Below are positions 53,615 through 64,000 of a stretch of DNA of 64,000 bases, one piece after another. The position numbers and the translations under genes were made by a program. Numbering within the stretch: the first letter of the stretch is position 1; every line of letters begins with the position of its first letter. The stretch is from Scytalidium lignicola (Eukaryota; Ascomycota; Leotiomycetes). The notes beneath the pieces are model-generated. The model saw only the letters and a program-made list of their open reading frames with translations. It was not told where the DNA came from and ran no database searches. The DNA is taken from assembly GCA_002812745.2 (NCBI GenBank), contig NCSJ02000150.1, positions 1 to 64,000 on the forward strand, in the 5' to 3' direction.

Positions 53615-55387
53615 ATGCGATTAGCGTCTCAGGAACGGTCGCAGAACCTCAAGAACAAAGCTCGTATACGCTTATCGAGGCTATTAGCAATCCTTTTCAC
53701 GATAAAGACATTAGCGATTATAAGGATGTCGAAGCTGTTATTACAAAGGCACAATTCGATGACACTAATTTTCCTCGGTTTCATATGTACTCTGTATTAT
53801 AAAGTTTGCTGAGCGAGCTTTGTACTATGGTGTCTTGACAGTCTTCTCAAATTTCATACAATTCCCGCTGCTAGCAGGTGGCAATGGCGCTGGATTATCT
53901 CCTAGAGGCTTCGAGAAGATAGTAAGCGCTCTTGGAAAGGGTCATCAATTCTCCAGTGCCTTTGTTTTGCTCTTCACTTTTTTAGCATACGTTATCCCGA
54001 TTGTTGGCACATGGATTGCAGATATTAGACTTGTCGGTACAAGACGATTGCCATTGGTGTCCTGGTCTGTGGTATAGCTTACATTATTTCGATTGTTGGC
54101 GCTATTCCGAGTGTCCTTCAAAACGGCCATACAATAGCGCCATTCTTGATTTCATTCTTCACTCTTGCAATTGGTGCTAGTATATTATGCCCAGGGCTGC
54201 CCTGTATATATAGATTGCTTACTCTGTACAGGTCTCTTCAAGCCAAACATTGCCTTGATTGTGCTTGACTAGTACCAGCATTAACGTGAATACACCAAGG
54301 TACTAAAATCTGGCGAGAAAGTTCTCGAAGATCCCGAAACAACTATTCAGAGAATGATGCTGATCTTCCATGGTTTTATTAATGCAGGGGCGTTCTATGC
54401 TATAGCTACTGACTATGCAGAGAAATATGTTGGATATTGGTTGTCATACTTACTTCCAGGCATCATCTACTTCCTGCTCCCAATTCTCTTATTGATCTTC
54501 CATAAACGAACTCTCAAAGTATTTCCGAGCAGATTCGCATACACCAATGCCAACGCTATTATTTAGATAGCCCTGAAAGAAGAATGGATGGCGCATGTTT
54601 CGAAAAGAATTCGGGAATGTAGCCCGCCCATCGGTCACGCGAGCAAACGGCATTACTACATACAAGGGTAGCGAAATCATATGGCATGAAAAGCTTGTTG
54701 ACGATGTGCGTCGCACTTTTTCCGCCTGCCAGATATTCTTCTACTTCATCATGTACAATCTTAACGACGGCGGCATCAGTAGTATTCTCCCTGCATAAGG
54801 AGCAACTACGACCAAGGGCGGTGCACCCAATGATCTACTAGGCAACTTCAACCCCTTGACTATCATCACTGCCATCCCCATTTTCAACTACGACATCTAT
54901 CTGCTGCTCCGTAGATGGAAGATCTCATTCGGGGACCACTCATATCACGACTGGATTTACACTGGCCTGGATCTCTGGTATCATCGGCGCTATCAGATAG
55001 TGGCGAGTTTATGAAACCTCACCTTGTGGCTACGCTGCAACTGGCTGTACCGTTGGCAATGGTGTCTCCCCTCTATCCATTTGGATCCAAGTCGTGGTCG
55101 TGTCTCTTGGTGCGCTTTCAGAATGCCTGTGTAATGTGACAGCATGCGAACTTGCTTATGCTCGAGCTTCCAAGAACACCCGTGGGCTAGTCATAAGTCT
55201 GTTTCTATTCACAAAGGCGCTGAGTTCCGCGGTCCGGGAGGCTGTTACTCCCGCAATCGCAGATCCGCATCTTATATGGGTTTGGGCAGGGCCTGCAATC
55301 GGATTATTTGTCCTTACGGTACAATTTTACTCGGCGTATCGTCGGTTGGATAACGATGGGTTTATGACAGAGGAAATTAAAATATAG
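53615..55387 (+). pseudogene. Broken PTR2/POT-type peptide transporter gene
   Basis: Family sequence is spread over all three frames with several stops. An early part is 'DISDYKDVEAVITKAQFDD'; then 'FAERALYYGVLTVFSNFIQ' followed by 'PLLAGGNGAGLSPRGFEKI', the POT signature region. Further on come 'AYIISIVGAIPSVLQNGHTI', 'MMLIFHGFINAGAFYAIATD', 'DDVRRTFSACQIFFYFIMYN' and, in a different frame near the end, 'ECLCNVTACELAYARASKNT' and 'AIADPHLIWVWAGPAIGLFV'. Functional relatives are about 600 residues, proton-coupled di- and tripeptide importers. The stops are at least at 53812, 54076, 54565 and 54798, with frame changes in between. Not RIP-like throughout, since many frames remain long. Confidence 0.85.
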
Positions 55388-56772
55388 AAGATGGTTCTGT
55401 GGTGAGGTCAGTTAGTGAACAGGCTAGCTTGGACAAGACTATGGCCGTGGCTGAGAAAACATCGTAAGGGGATAAGATTGTCCTGAACCTCGCCTTTGTT
55501 TTGTGCAGTAATTTGGACTCGTGAAATAGTTATGTTTTCCACCACCGGAACTAGAAGGGCGAGGCTGGAGGCTTCTTGTCAAGGGAATAGAGGTTTGTAG
55601 TCACAGGCATTATGATACCCCCTTTAGGTAGTAAATCATGGACTAAATAAGACCAAATAAACTGATTCACGCCTTTCTCTTGGTTAATTATCAGAATCCT
55701 TCTCGCCACCTCTCCTATACAAAGACGGCCAGTGAATCAGGGGGCTGAGTGTTGATTGCAGCAGTTTAAAGGTCTTAGATGAGCGGTAATTATCTCCTCT
55801 GGGAATTCTTCAAAGAAGTCCTTGGCCTGTTGTATTCAGTTAGTCACATTTGAGGCTTTGTTTGGTTTAGCCATCATCCTACGGTCGGCTTATCATGTGG
55901 CTTTAGGTGGTAAGCAAAGGGTCGCTTATACCAACTAGGAGCAAAAGTGATATAGAAAGACTTATGTAAGTAAGCTGACGAGTAGAGCCTGCTTTTCAAA
56001 ATGACAAAAATTATTGACCCTTAGATGTATTGCCAAAATTAATTAAAGGCGGTAAGTGCAGTAGTATTCAGTGGAAGAATGATTGTCTGATTCGTTTGTA
56101 TCTAAGCAAGTAATAGATGCAATCCCCAATGTATCTTGCTTTCTACTCCTTCCTTCTGATATCAAACACAATCTTCTTTACAGATTTATTACTTACCTTT
56201 TGGCCAAGCACATCATGGTTTGTATCACACGCCTTTAACTCGGCAAGTGGTACTTTGACTAATCGATAGACTTTGGCGACTTCATCATCCAGGATCACGA
56301 GTTCTTGGCAAATACGGTATTTCCCATAATATGGAAGGATGTGAACCCAAAAAACATGATAAATGCCGCAGAGACTTAGGCTGTCGCCAGATTAAATCTT
56401 GTATAATACACTTCTGTGGCTGAATGGATGACTTACATAGCAAGTCCAACAACGTAATACGTAGCATATGCTTCTTTACATGGATAGTCTCATACAAAAC
56501 AAAAACAATTTTCAGAGTTTTTATATTTGTTATAAAATATGAAACTAAATCTTAATTTAAGAGTAAAATTAGTTGAATATTCAAGTATAATAAAATTTCA
56601 AAGACATATTTGATAATTTATATAAAAGTAAGATTAAATAATTAACCGCTGATGATAATAGATCATAATTGTTCAATAAAGATATAACAAACTTAATTGT
56701 AATCTTAGCCATTAACAAATTTCTATTAGATAGCTACTTCACATTGGATGTTGATTAGAACTATTTAATTTC
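55388..56772. other. Gene-poor interval of 1.4 kb
   Basis: Holds the 3' flank of the broken transporter and of the next porter. The minus frame at 56285-56497 lies in a stretch that in another frame gives membrane-like 'VSAAFIMFFGFTSFHIMGNT', possibly a transporter fragment. 56500-56700 is AT-rich. Confidence 0.35.
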
Positions 56773-58702
56773 TAAACTTCCTTATCTAAAATGTCAACTA
56801 CTCCATCATCACGATTAATAATAATCTTAGATCTGTGGATAGAATGTTTAACAGGATTCGGGGACGTAAAGATCTCGGTCATTTCCTCGAGCTAATGTTT
56901 ATTAGAAACTACAATACCCTGAATTGGCACATGGTGTTCTAGTGAAACTCACAGTTCGATTCTTCGTCTCCACGAAGAAGAAATAGATGACGAGGAAAGC
57001 GAATGTATCCCAGAATATGAACAGAAAATAATATTTCCAGCCACTGTTGAAATGAGGTGTCAGAATATCATCTTTTTGATATGGCAACTTGACTTACGCA
57101 TCAGTAAATGCAATACCCGTAACAAAGGTATTATAGAAACCCGCAATGTTGGTCCAGAAGGTATGGAAAGCCATCCCTTTTGCTCTGTTTTCGTAGGCTA
57201 GAACTTCAACACAGTAAAGGCCCTGGAGTGGTGTCCACCCAGCTGCAAAGATAAATGCGAAAATAAATATCATGGCCACCTCAGCTTTTGCTTGTGAGCT
57301 GCTGATGGCTACAAGCTTACCGGCCGCGGATGTTGTTAAGTTAGTAGCGTTAAGGGCAGTGATGATGGTAAATAGGATGACGATCAGCCCCGTGGAGACC
57401 AAGAGCTGGGGTCTTCGGCCCCATTTATCTGTAAAATATGCTCCAATAAGAGCACCGATAAAAGAAATCACTGCATTAATGCCCTGCAGCAGTAAAACAA
57501 GGTGAGAATCAGTTATACCTGCACCGGCAAGCATCTGAGGGTAATAATATGAAACTGCACCATTCCCTGCCCACTGTCCAAAGAAGCTAATGCCGATAGT
57601 GAGGGCAGTACGGTATCGTGACTCTCGAGAGTTAAATAATCCTCTGTAATCCCACCAGCGCTTGTCGGATCCAGTGATTGAAATCTCAGCAAGCATTTCA
57701 CGGAATTCTAACTGGACGATGGGCGAGTCACGATCTCCTTCCCCATGGTATTCAGCTATTACAGCTAAGGCCTCTTCGTGGCGGTCGTTGGCCATAAGCC
57801 AGCGAGGAGTCTTGATATGTTAGGCTCAATATTGTAAAGGGCCGCAGAAAACATACCTCCGGGAAAAACAAGATACTTGCACCAACAATTCCCGGCAGAA
57901 CCATCTGTATCCAAATTGGGATCCTCCAAGAATTAGTTCCTGCGATTGTTGAAGTACCGTACGGAATGAAGGTTCCGGGAATGCTGCCAACAAAATAGAA
58001 TGTATTGTAAAATCCTGTGAGTTTTCCACGCCACGTTGGATGTGCTATTTCAGAGACGTAGGGTAAGCCGGATGAAGGTCCAAGGGCCGCTCCAATACCA
58101 AGCAAGAAGCGACCGATCATAAATGCCGCTAAGTTCGTAGCTGTCGCTTGTACTATGGTACCTACGAAGATAACCATGACACTGATGAACATTCCCATAC
58201 GGCGGCCTATCAACTCGTATGTGAGAATGAATACTACTGAGCAAATCGACTTGCATTACCTCTGAAGTCTGCCAAGGGCCCGGCAATGAATGCACCGACC
58301 AAACTGCCTATAGTGTACATAGCATAGACAATTCCAGTCGATGGGGTACCAGCAGCCGGAGAAAAGCCAAAATAAGATCGATATTGGACATAAGAGTTGA
58401 TGCTGCCCATCAAGCTCCCATCATAACCACTGACAGCAGCAAGTAGACTGGAAATACCTACGAAGTAGTAAAGCTAGTAGGGGTTAGCTTTGGATGTGAA
58501 ATATCCACTAAAGGCCTACCTTGAACATGCTCTTGGTGAGAGGGGACGGTTTTTGCAAAGCTTCGGCAGTGGCGAGAGCGACATTTTGAACGTGGAGCAC
58601 TTGTTGATGCTTCTGATCAGATACTTCAAACGATTCAATAGGGGCGTGTTTCTCCTCAGCCCTAGCTCCCGTGTCTGGCGTCTCGTCAGTTCCGGCCATC
58701 AT
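56773..58702 (-). CDS. MFS sugar porter (lactose-permease-like)
   Basis: Five exons, about 540 residues. Starts MMAGTDETPDTGARAEEKHAP; the second exon begins at 'LYYFVGISSLLAAVSGYDGSLMGSINSYVQYRSYFGF'. The intron near 58206-58255 restores 'ADFRG-RRMGMFISVMVIF', the next (about 57795-57850) 'FFPE-TPRWLMANDRHEEAL', and one near 57095-57115 'AFTDA-GWKYYFLFIFWDTF'. The last exon, 56773-56900, was found beyond a GTGAGT donor: 'LEEMTEIFTSPNPVKHS' completes the family's 'VETKNRTLEE' motif. 'DKWGRRPQLL' and 'RFLLGIGAALGPSSGLPYVSEIAHPTWRG' are further signatures. Intact, although flanked by two broken genes. Confidence 0.88.
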
Positions 58703-59635
58703 ACGAAGTGGACGTCCAGAGAAAATATATTGAAGAGGAAATGTGCACGTTAGAACTGGGTAGAGCAGCACTGGCGAAGAAGATGTCCCTAAAATATTTA
58801 TAGTTGCTACTTGAAGTTCCCCTCATTGTCACCCTTATCTCGGGTTTATGCCCCGATGTGACTCTCGTATCTCCGGACTGTATTTGACAAAAACGGGGGG
58901 AAAAAAGACTACCTAACCCGGATCTCCATTTACGAGCTCTGGGACCAGCAAGTTGAAGGTATTGAAGAGTGGGCTAGAAACGAATAGTTTATTGCCCTAT
59001 CAAGAGGTCATATTTCCCAACATGAAGGTTTAAGTGGACTTGTGGTATTTAGAAACTATTTTACCCGAGGCACCACTTAAATGGAGAGTCGGACCATGCT
59101 GCAATAAGACCGGAGCATGCCCCTCCGCGTGGGATGCAAAGAGTCTGAATGCCCTATCCACTTTTATTTCATCCTCAATCCAATTAAATTCTTACAGTTA
59201 GCTAGGAAAGATGTAGGGCACAGACAGTATTCGGACTTTTTGCATCCTACGGTATGAGGAGATAGAAGATTGCTACAGTATTTCTTGCTGTGCCTCTTAA
59301 CTGTGCCTCTTAACTGCAACGCTATGAGCGATTTTCTGAATGATAACTAGTCGTGATTGTTTGATATGCACCATAAGAAGTTAGCATGTCGACCCATAGA
59401 GAAGGCGATATCGGAAAAGCTTAACCTGGGTAGAATTTGGTTGGATAGGTGACGCTGGTTATCTATCACAATCCTACCCAAGGGGACAAAGTGGTCTGTC
59501 CCCCCACTTCCCCACCCCCACGTAGGAGTGGATTCTTGGCGTAGTCCCCCATTCTGACGGGGCTTGTCCAATAAGTTATCGAGCCGTTCACTTTCCCCAC
59601 GCTCAATGCCACCCAGCCACCTCTTGGATCAGCTC
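58703..59635. other. Upstream region of sugar porter
   Basis: About 930 bases without a recognised gene. A short CTTAACTGTGCCT duplication lies near 59293-59318. Confidence 0.35.
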
Positions 59636-59639
59636 CATT

Positions 59640-60730
59640 GTTCACATTCTCCCATGGAGCATCGCATAAGGTACGGGTGGAATTACAAGTCTGGAACTAC
59701 GTACAGAAGTTTGAGAACGTTCAAGGATTTAATGCAAAAGTAGAGCTGTTCTGGAATTTAGTGGATTATAATGACCTAAGCGGTAAAGTAGATTACTCTT
59801 CGTCGGAACATAGATATGAATGTAATTGACAATTTTCTACAGTCGGTTGAAGTTGCATCGAAATCTGATATTATCGTCCACGCTGTTGGTGCTAACTGGA
59901 ATAGCGACGTGGGGGGAGGTGATAGAACCACCCTCAGTCTCTCAGTGAACCAAACCGAGCTTGCGGATGCTATATTTGCGTTTGGAAAGCCCATCATTAT
60001 TGTATTGCAAGGGGGTCGTCGTTTTGCAATCCTAGAGTACCATAATCGCGCTGATGCTGTAATAACTACATTCTTTCCGGGGCAGCCCAGCGGGCAAGCT
60101 ATCACAGATGTTTTGTTCGGGAAATTAACCCCCGGTGAACGCATCCCAATTAGTTGTGCCATATTCAGTTAGGACCCTCCCAAGTTTCTATTCGTCTGTT
60201 CTCCTAGATATGTTATCAAAATACACACTGATCTTTATTGTAGATATAAGAATACGGCACATTATCGCTTCTATCTGGACGCAAATTGGTGGCAAACAGT
60301 ATTGCTCTCTCTTCTGGAACCTCTCACAAGTCTGACATTCTCACAGTATTCCTTTGGCTACGGATTATCCTATACAGCCTTCAATACCACGAACTTCAAT
60401 GCTATCTCCATCAGTGGCCAGTCGACTTTTACAAACGGAGATACCATTACATACTCCACTAAGGTCACCAATACCGGCAATATGGCCGACTCTCATGTCG
60501 TGCAAGTTTACTTGCTCATATGGGTAAGCATTATCACCCACCACTAGAGCAACTTGTAGCATTCAACCGTGTCTATCTCGAACCTGGTGAGACTGGTACC
60601 GCGACTATAGATTTAGAGGTTGATAGGTACCTGCCCATTTTAGACAGGAAATATGAGTAGTTGCTTGAGAAGGGGCCATATACTTTTGCGCTTATGGAAC
60701 ATTTAGGATAGGATGCTGATAAGGCTACCA
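59640..60730 (+). pseudogene. Broken GH3 glycosidase gene, C-terminal half
   Basis: The best preserved part (59816-60170) reads 'VGANWNSDVGGGDRTTLSLS', 'NQTELADAIFAFGKPIIIVL', 'QGGRRFAILEYHNRADAVIT' and 'FFPGQPSGQAITDVLFGKLT', which is the GH3 C-terminal domain. Then, in changed frames, come 'VVPYSVRTLPSFY', 'FSQYSFGYGLSYTAFNTTNF' and the fibronectin-like 'STKVTNTGNMADSHVVQVY' and 'LEQLVAFNRVYLEPGETGTA'. The N-terminal catalytic barrel, including the nucleophile Asp region, is missing. Frameshifts at about 60150 and 60300 and stops at 60172 and 60335. Beta-glucosidase/xylosidase origin. Confidence 0.82.
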
Positions 60731-61046
60731 ATATCACTTTAGAATGTATCTAGACCTGCACACTTCAATCGCGAGGCTATTTAACACGACTCTGAATGTA
60801 ACAGTACCGTTAACACTTGAAAGATGTAACGAGGGAAATTGTTTAGTAAATTATTAGTCAAATGACTCTTTTGTTCACATGGAAGTAAACAATAATTATT
60901 GAGTCGTATCATAACAGTGCTCAGTCGTTCTTATCGTGAATCAGATGCTACTGTTAGACATCTGGAACCAGAGTTCGGAATCTCCCACCCTGGAGCATAT
61001 ATGAAATATAAAGCTGAATATGAAGGAAATATGACGCTAATTAGGT
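60731..61046. other. Short spacer
   Basis: Nothing recognised. Confidence 0.3.
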
Positions 61047-61123
61047 GAGCATATGGAGTGGAGCATATGGAGTGGAGCATATGGAGTGGAGAATATGGAG
61101 TGGAGAATATGGACACTCCATAT
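61047..61123. repeat. 14-bp minisatellite with inverted end
   Basis: Five tandem units of GAGCATATGGAGTG (three exact, two with A for C), starting at 61047, followed by ACTCCATATG, an inverted copy of the unit core that could close a hairpin. It lies about 200 bases upstream of the beta-mannosidase start. Confidence 0.85.
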
Positions 61124-61325
61124 GGTTGCCGAACAGGCCCTTAGTTAACTGTACATGATATCTGAAATATTACACACCCCCATCCTTCCTTCCTATATAT
61201 TTTGTTTCCTATTTCATCCACTCCCCTACTTTCCTTCGTAACTCTCGTATATCTTTCAGTCCCCTCTTGCTCAGAAGAGGGAATATCCCTCCTAAATAAC
61301 GCACAACCAGACCACACAATAACAA
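61124..61325 (+). promoter_or_regulatory. Beta-mannosidase promoter
   Basis: A TATATAT box lies at 61194-61200, 126 bases upstream of the ATG, followed by a CT-rich stretch typical of fungal promoters. Confidence 0.4.
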
Positions 61326-64000
61326 ATGGAGCTCAAAAGAACCCCCATAAACACTGGCTGGCAATTCAAGCAATCCAGCTCTCTGAATAACGGGACGGCA
61401 TCCTCATTCCTCCCTGTGTCTCAGTTCCCTACCGTCGCACATATTGACCTGCTTCATCACGGACTGATCAAGGATCCGTATATCGATTGTAATGAGCTGG
61501 ATACTCTATGGTTCGCGCAAAATTCCTTCCCCCCACTTCCCCCAAACAAAGTTAAATAACAAACCCCTCTTGGCTTAACAGGGTAAACGACGCAAACTGG
61601 ACATACAAAACCACTTTTTCTTCCCCTTCCTCACTTCCTATCTCATCTCGCACAGCTCTCATTTTCGATGGCTTGGATACCATCGCGTCCGTTTTCCTCA
61701 ATGATAAATTGATCCTCGAGTCGAGGAATATGCATCTTGCGCACCATGTAGACGTGACTCACATTATTAAGAAAGAGGGAGAGAATGAACTGGAGCTGAG
61801 ATTTAGCAATGCGCCGGAGTATGGGAGGAAGGAGATGAAGAGGATCGGGTATAAGGGGAATGGGACAGATGTGCATTTTGGTTTGTGGCCTCTTTTTTCT
61901 TCTTCTTTCTTTCACTTCTTTGTGTATACATTTTCATCTCTATCCCATACAGATGCTTGACCTTTTTATTGGGCTTTAGAAGTGTTTTGTTGGGAAATAG
62001 GGTCATTCTTCGTATTGTATGGTAGATGTTGACATAAGACACAGGTGGCCCGGAACGGCTCTTCGTCCGCAAAGCCCAGTATCACTGGGGATGGGATTGG
62101 GGTCCTGCGGTCAACACCAGCGGGCCCTGGAAAGACGTCTGGCTCGAGACCTACACCTCCCGCATCTCCGAGTTTCTCGTGAGGCAACAGGTCTCTGAAG
62201 ATTTACAAAGCGCGGAGCTCAAAATCACCGGCGCCGTTGAGGGAGAAGGGAAGAGCGTTGTCATACAATTAACTGATCCCTGCGGAAAAGTCATTAATGA
62301 GAAAGAATTTCCCGTCTCTGAGAAAGGTGTATTTAATGGCTCGTTATCCGTAGAGAAGGACCTGCAACTATGGTATCCGTTCCTGTACGGTTCTTCCCCA
62401 CTCTACACAATCTCAGCGTCACTTCCCGGCCGCGATATCCAGACACGGAAGATCGGGTTGAGGAGATTGCGGCTCCTACAGCACGAGTTAAAAAATGCGC
62501 CTGGGACGAGTTTCGTATTCGAGATCAATAACATCCGCGTCTTTGGTGGAGGCGCATGCTGGATCCCGGGAGATTTCATGCTCCCGCGCATGACAAGACA
62601 GAGGTATGAGGATTGGCTCCTAGCGGCGAAGGGTGGGAATCAGTCTATGGTCAGTTACATTTCTTAGTTCTGAAAAGCAAAATAACACTCTGTGAATAGG
62701 AGGCTAATAAGAGAAGATCCGAGTCTGGGGTGGTGGTATTGTTGAATCAGATCATTTCTATGAGATCTGTGATAGAGAGGGCATCCTTGTCTGGCAGGAC
62801 TTCCTGTTTGCATGCGGCGACTATCCGGCGACTCCTGATTTCATTGCGGCCGTGACAGCTGAAGACGAGGGCCATATCAAGAGGGTTGGTCACCATGCCA
62901 GTAAGTATTCTCAGAGTCATAGGCCCCTAGATGCATCTCTCAAACAGATCAAACTCTGCTAATCCCATATCTAGGTCTAGTCATATGGGCAGGCAATAAC
63001 GAGGACTATATGCTCGCTGAGCGATGGGGATGGGAGTATGACCCCAACGACCAGAAAGGACCCTGGGACAAGACGCAGTTCCCAGCTCGGGAGATCTACG
63101 AACGGGTGCAGCCCGAGATTTGCGAGAGGTTAGCAGGAGACGTGCCGTACTGGAGAAGCAGTCCATATGGAGGAAAGACCTCAAACGATCTCACGATAGG
63201 AGATACGCATATTTGGGATGGTTAGTGTTCCTTGCCATCTGTTGGCGTACTGGAACTGCGCTAATAGGAGGACCTGTAGTGTGGCATGGCAAGATGTCGC
63301 CTTATCAAGACTACAAAGGCTACACCTCCCGCTTCATCTCTGAATTCGGGTTCGAGTCTGCCCCTAACCTGCGCACTCTGCATAAAGCCAGTACGCACAC
63401 CTACTTCTGATATCCACCGAGCCTGTTCTAACTCACTACGTAGTTACCGATCCTAGAGAACGCCATTGGCAGTCACTTACTTTTGATGCTCATGACAAAG
63501 GGCCTGGGCACGAACGGCGGTACCCTCTGTATGCTGGGGAGAACTTCCGGTTCCGGCTCAACCCGCTGAAGGATTTTGTGTACTGCACGCAGTTCCTCCA
63601 AGCCGAGGCAATGAGTTATGCTTACAACCACTGGCGGAGGGAATTCCGAGGTCCTGGTAAGTTTCGCTATCATAGGGAGAGAGAACGAACAAACTAATGC
63701 CTCACAGGAGAAGAGATCTGCTCGGGCATCCTCGTGTGGCAACTCAACGACATCTGGCCTGGCACGTCTTGGGCACTCGTCGACGTTGACCTGCAACGCA
63801 AGCCGTCCTTCTATATCACGAAGCGCGCACTAGCCCCTATAGTCGTGGGGATGGAACGCGTAATCACAGCGCTACCGCCATACATTACGATGGGCTACCG
63901 GCCCACGAAATCGGCGCTGGAGATCTGGGCCGTGAACGGGCTCACTGAGGCCCAAGACGACGTACTGCAGCTCTCCGCGTGGGATATCGAAACAGGTGTA
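61326..64000 (+). CDS. GH2 beta-mannosidase (mannosidase B type), truncated by window end
   Basis: Multi-exon, starts MELKRTPINTGWQFKQSSSL with no signal peptide, so intracellular. The first intron (about 61511-61580) restores 'LDTLW-VNDANWTYKTTF'. The N-terminal jelly-roll contains 'FDGLDTIASVFLND' and 'GWDWGPAVNTSGPWKDVWLE'. The barrel has 'IRVWGGGIVESDHFYEICDREGILVWQDFLFACGDYP', the acid/base Glu in 'VIWAGNNEDYMLAERWGW', and the nucleophile Glu in 'FISEFGFESAPNLRTLH'. These are family-defining GH2 segments. About seven introns are seen up to the end. It continues past 64000, so the C-terminal domains are missing here only because the window ends. Releases mannose from short mannan oligosaccharides. 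Confidence 0.93.

Noticed and set aside
61047..61123. CRISPR-like array
   Set aside because: Units are 14 bases with no spacers; this is a minisatellite in a fungal genome.

Overview
The window looks like a draft contig from a filamentous ascomycete, most likely Eurotiales (Aspergillus/Penicillium-like). The evidence is short introns (about 45-75 bp) with GT...AG ends, four fungal regulator genes (three with Zn2Cys6 clusters), fungal sugar porters, plant-polymer glycosidases, a split SmE gene typical of ascomycetes, and an AT-rich block that looks RIP-mutated. Six isolated N calls sit at or near homopolymers, which suggests draft assembly. No prokaryotic features, CRISPR arrays, rRNA or tRNA genes were recognised.

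Layout. 0.5-10.3 kb: an UPC2-like Zn2Cys6 regulator, a DUF899 thioredoxin-like protein, a MmgE/PrpD-family protein whose frame is cut by one TAG just before a C-terminal SKL, a regulator-like protein without a zinc cluster, and a dienelactone hydrolase. A foldback MITE-like element follows at 10.6-11.0 kb. 12.3-16.7 kb: a cytochrome P450, a broken EthD-domain gene and an MFS exporter-type transporter. 17.9-18.9 kb: a decayed secreted-protein gene. 19.3-37.4 kb: a dense catabolic block with a Zn2Cys6 regulator, an amidohydrolase, an FAH/alpha-beta-hydrolase fusion, a Zn alcohol dehydrogenase, a MAL-activator-like regulator, a cytochrome b5/FMN 2-hydroxyacid dehydrogenase, a DHDPS-family aldolase and a sugar porter, several in divergent pairs. 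39.3-49.9 kb: a Gfo/Idh/MocA dehydrogenase, the housekeeping SmE gene, a secreted GH95 alpha-L-fucosidase, a second foldback element and an M20 peptidase. 50-61 kb: a decaying zone with an AT-rich RIP-like block, a broken peptide transporter gene, one intact sugar porter, a broken GH3 gene and a minisatellite. 61.3 kb to the end: a GH2 beta-mannosidase that runs off the window.

How genes may work together (inference). The 21.8-47.1 kb genes could form a deoxysugar or sugar-acid route: fucosidase outside the cell, porter, dehydrogenases, a 2-keto-3-deoxy-acid aldolase and/or FAH-type cleavage giving pyruvate plus lactate or lactaldehyde, and an FMN 2-hydroxyacid dehydrogenase to oxidise lactate. 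A dehydratase and a sugar lactonase are missing, so this remains a hypothesis. The MAL-like regulator has two identical CGG-N8-CGG sites inside a 32-bp direct repeat just upstream of its own start.

Most coding calls rest on family recognition by eye; exon borders are given only where both the splice signals and the reading frame agree.
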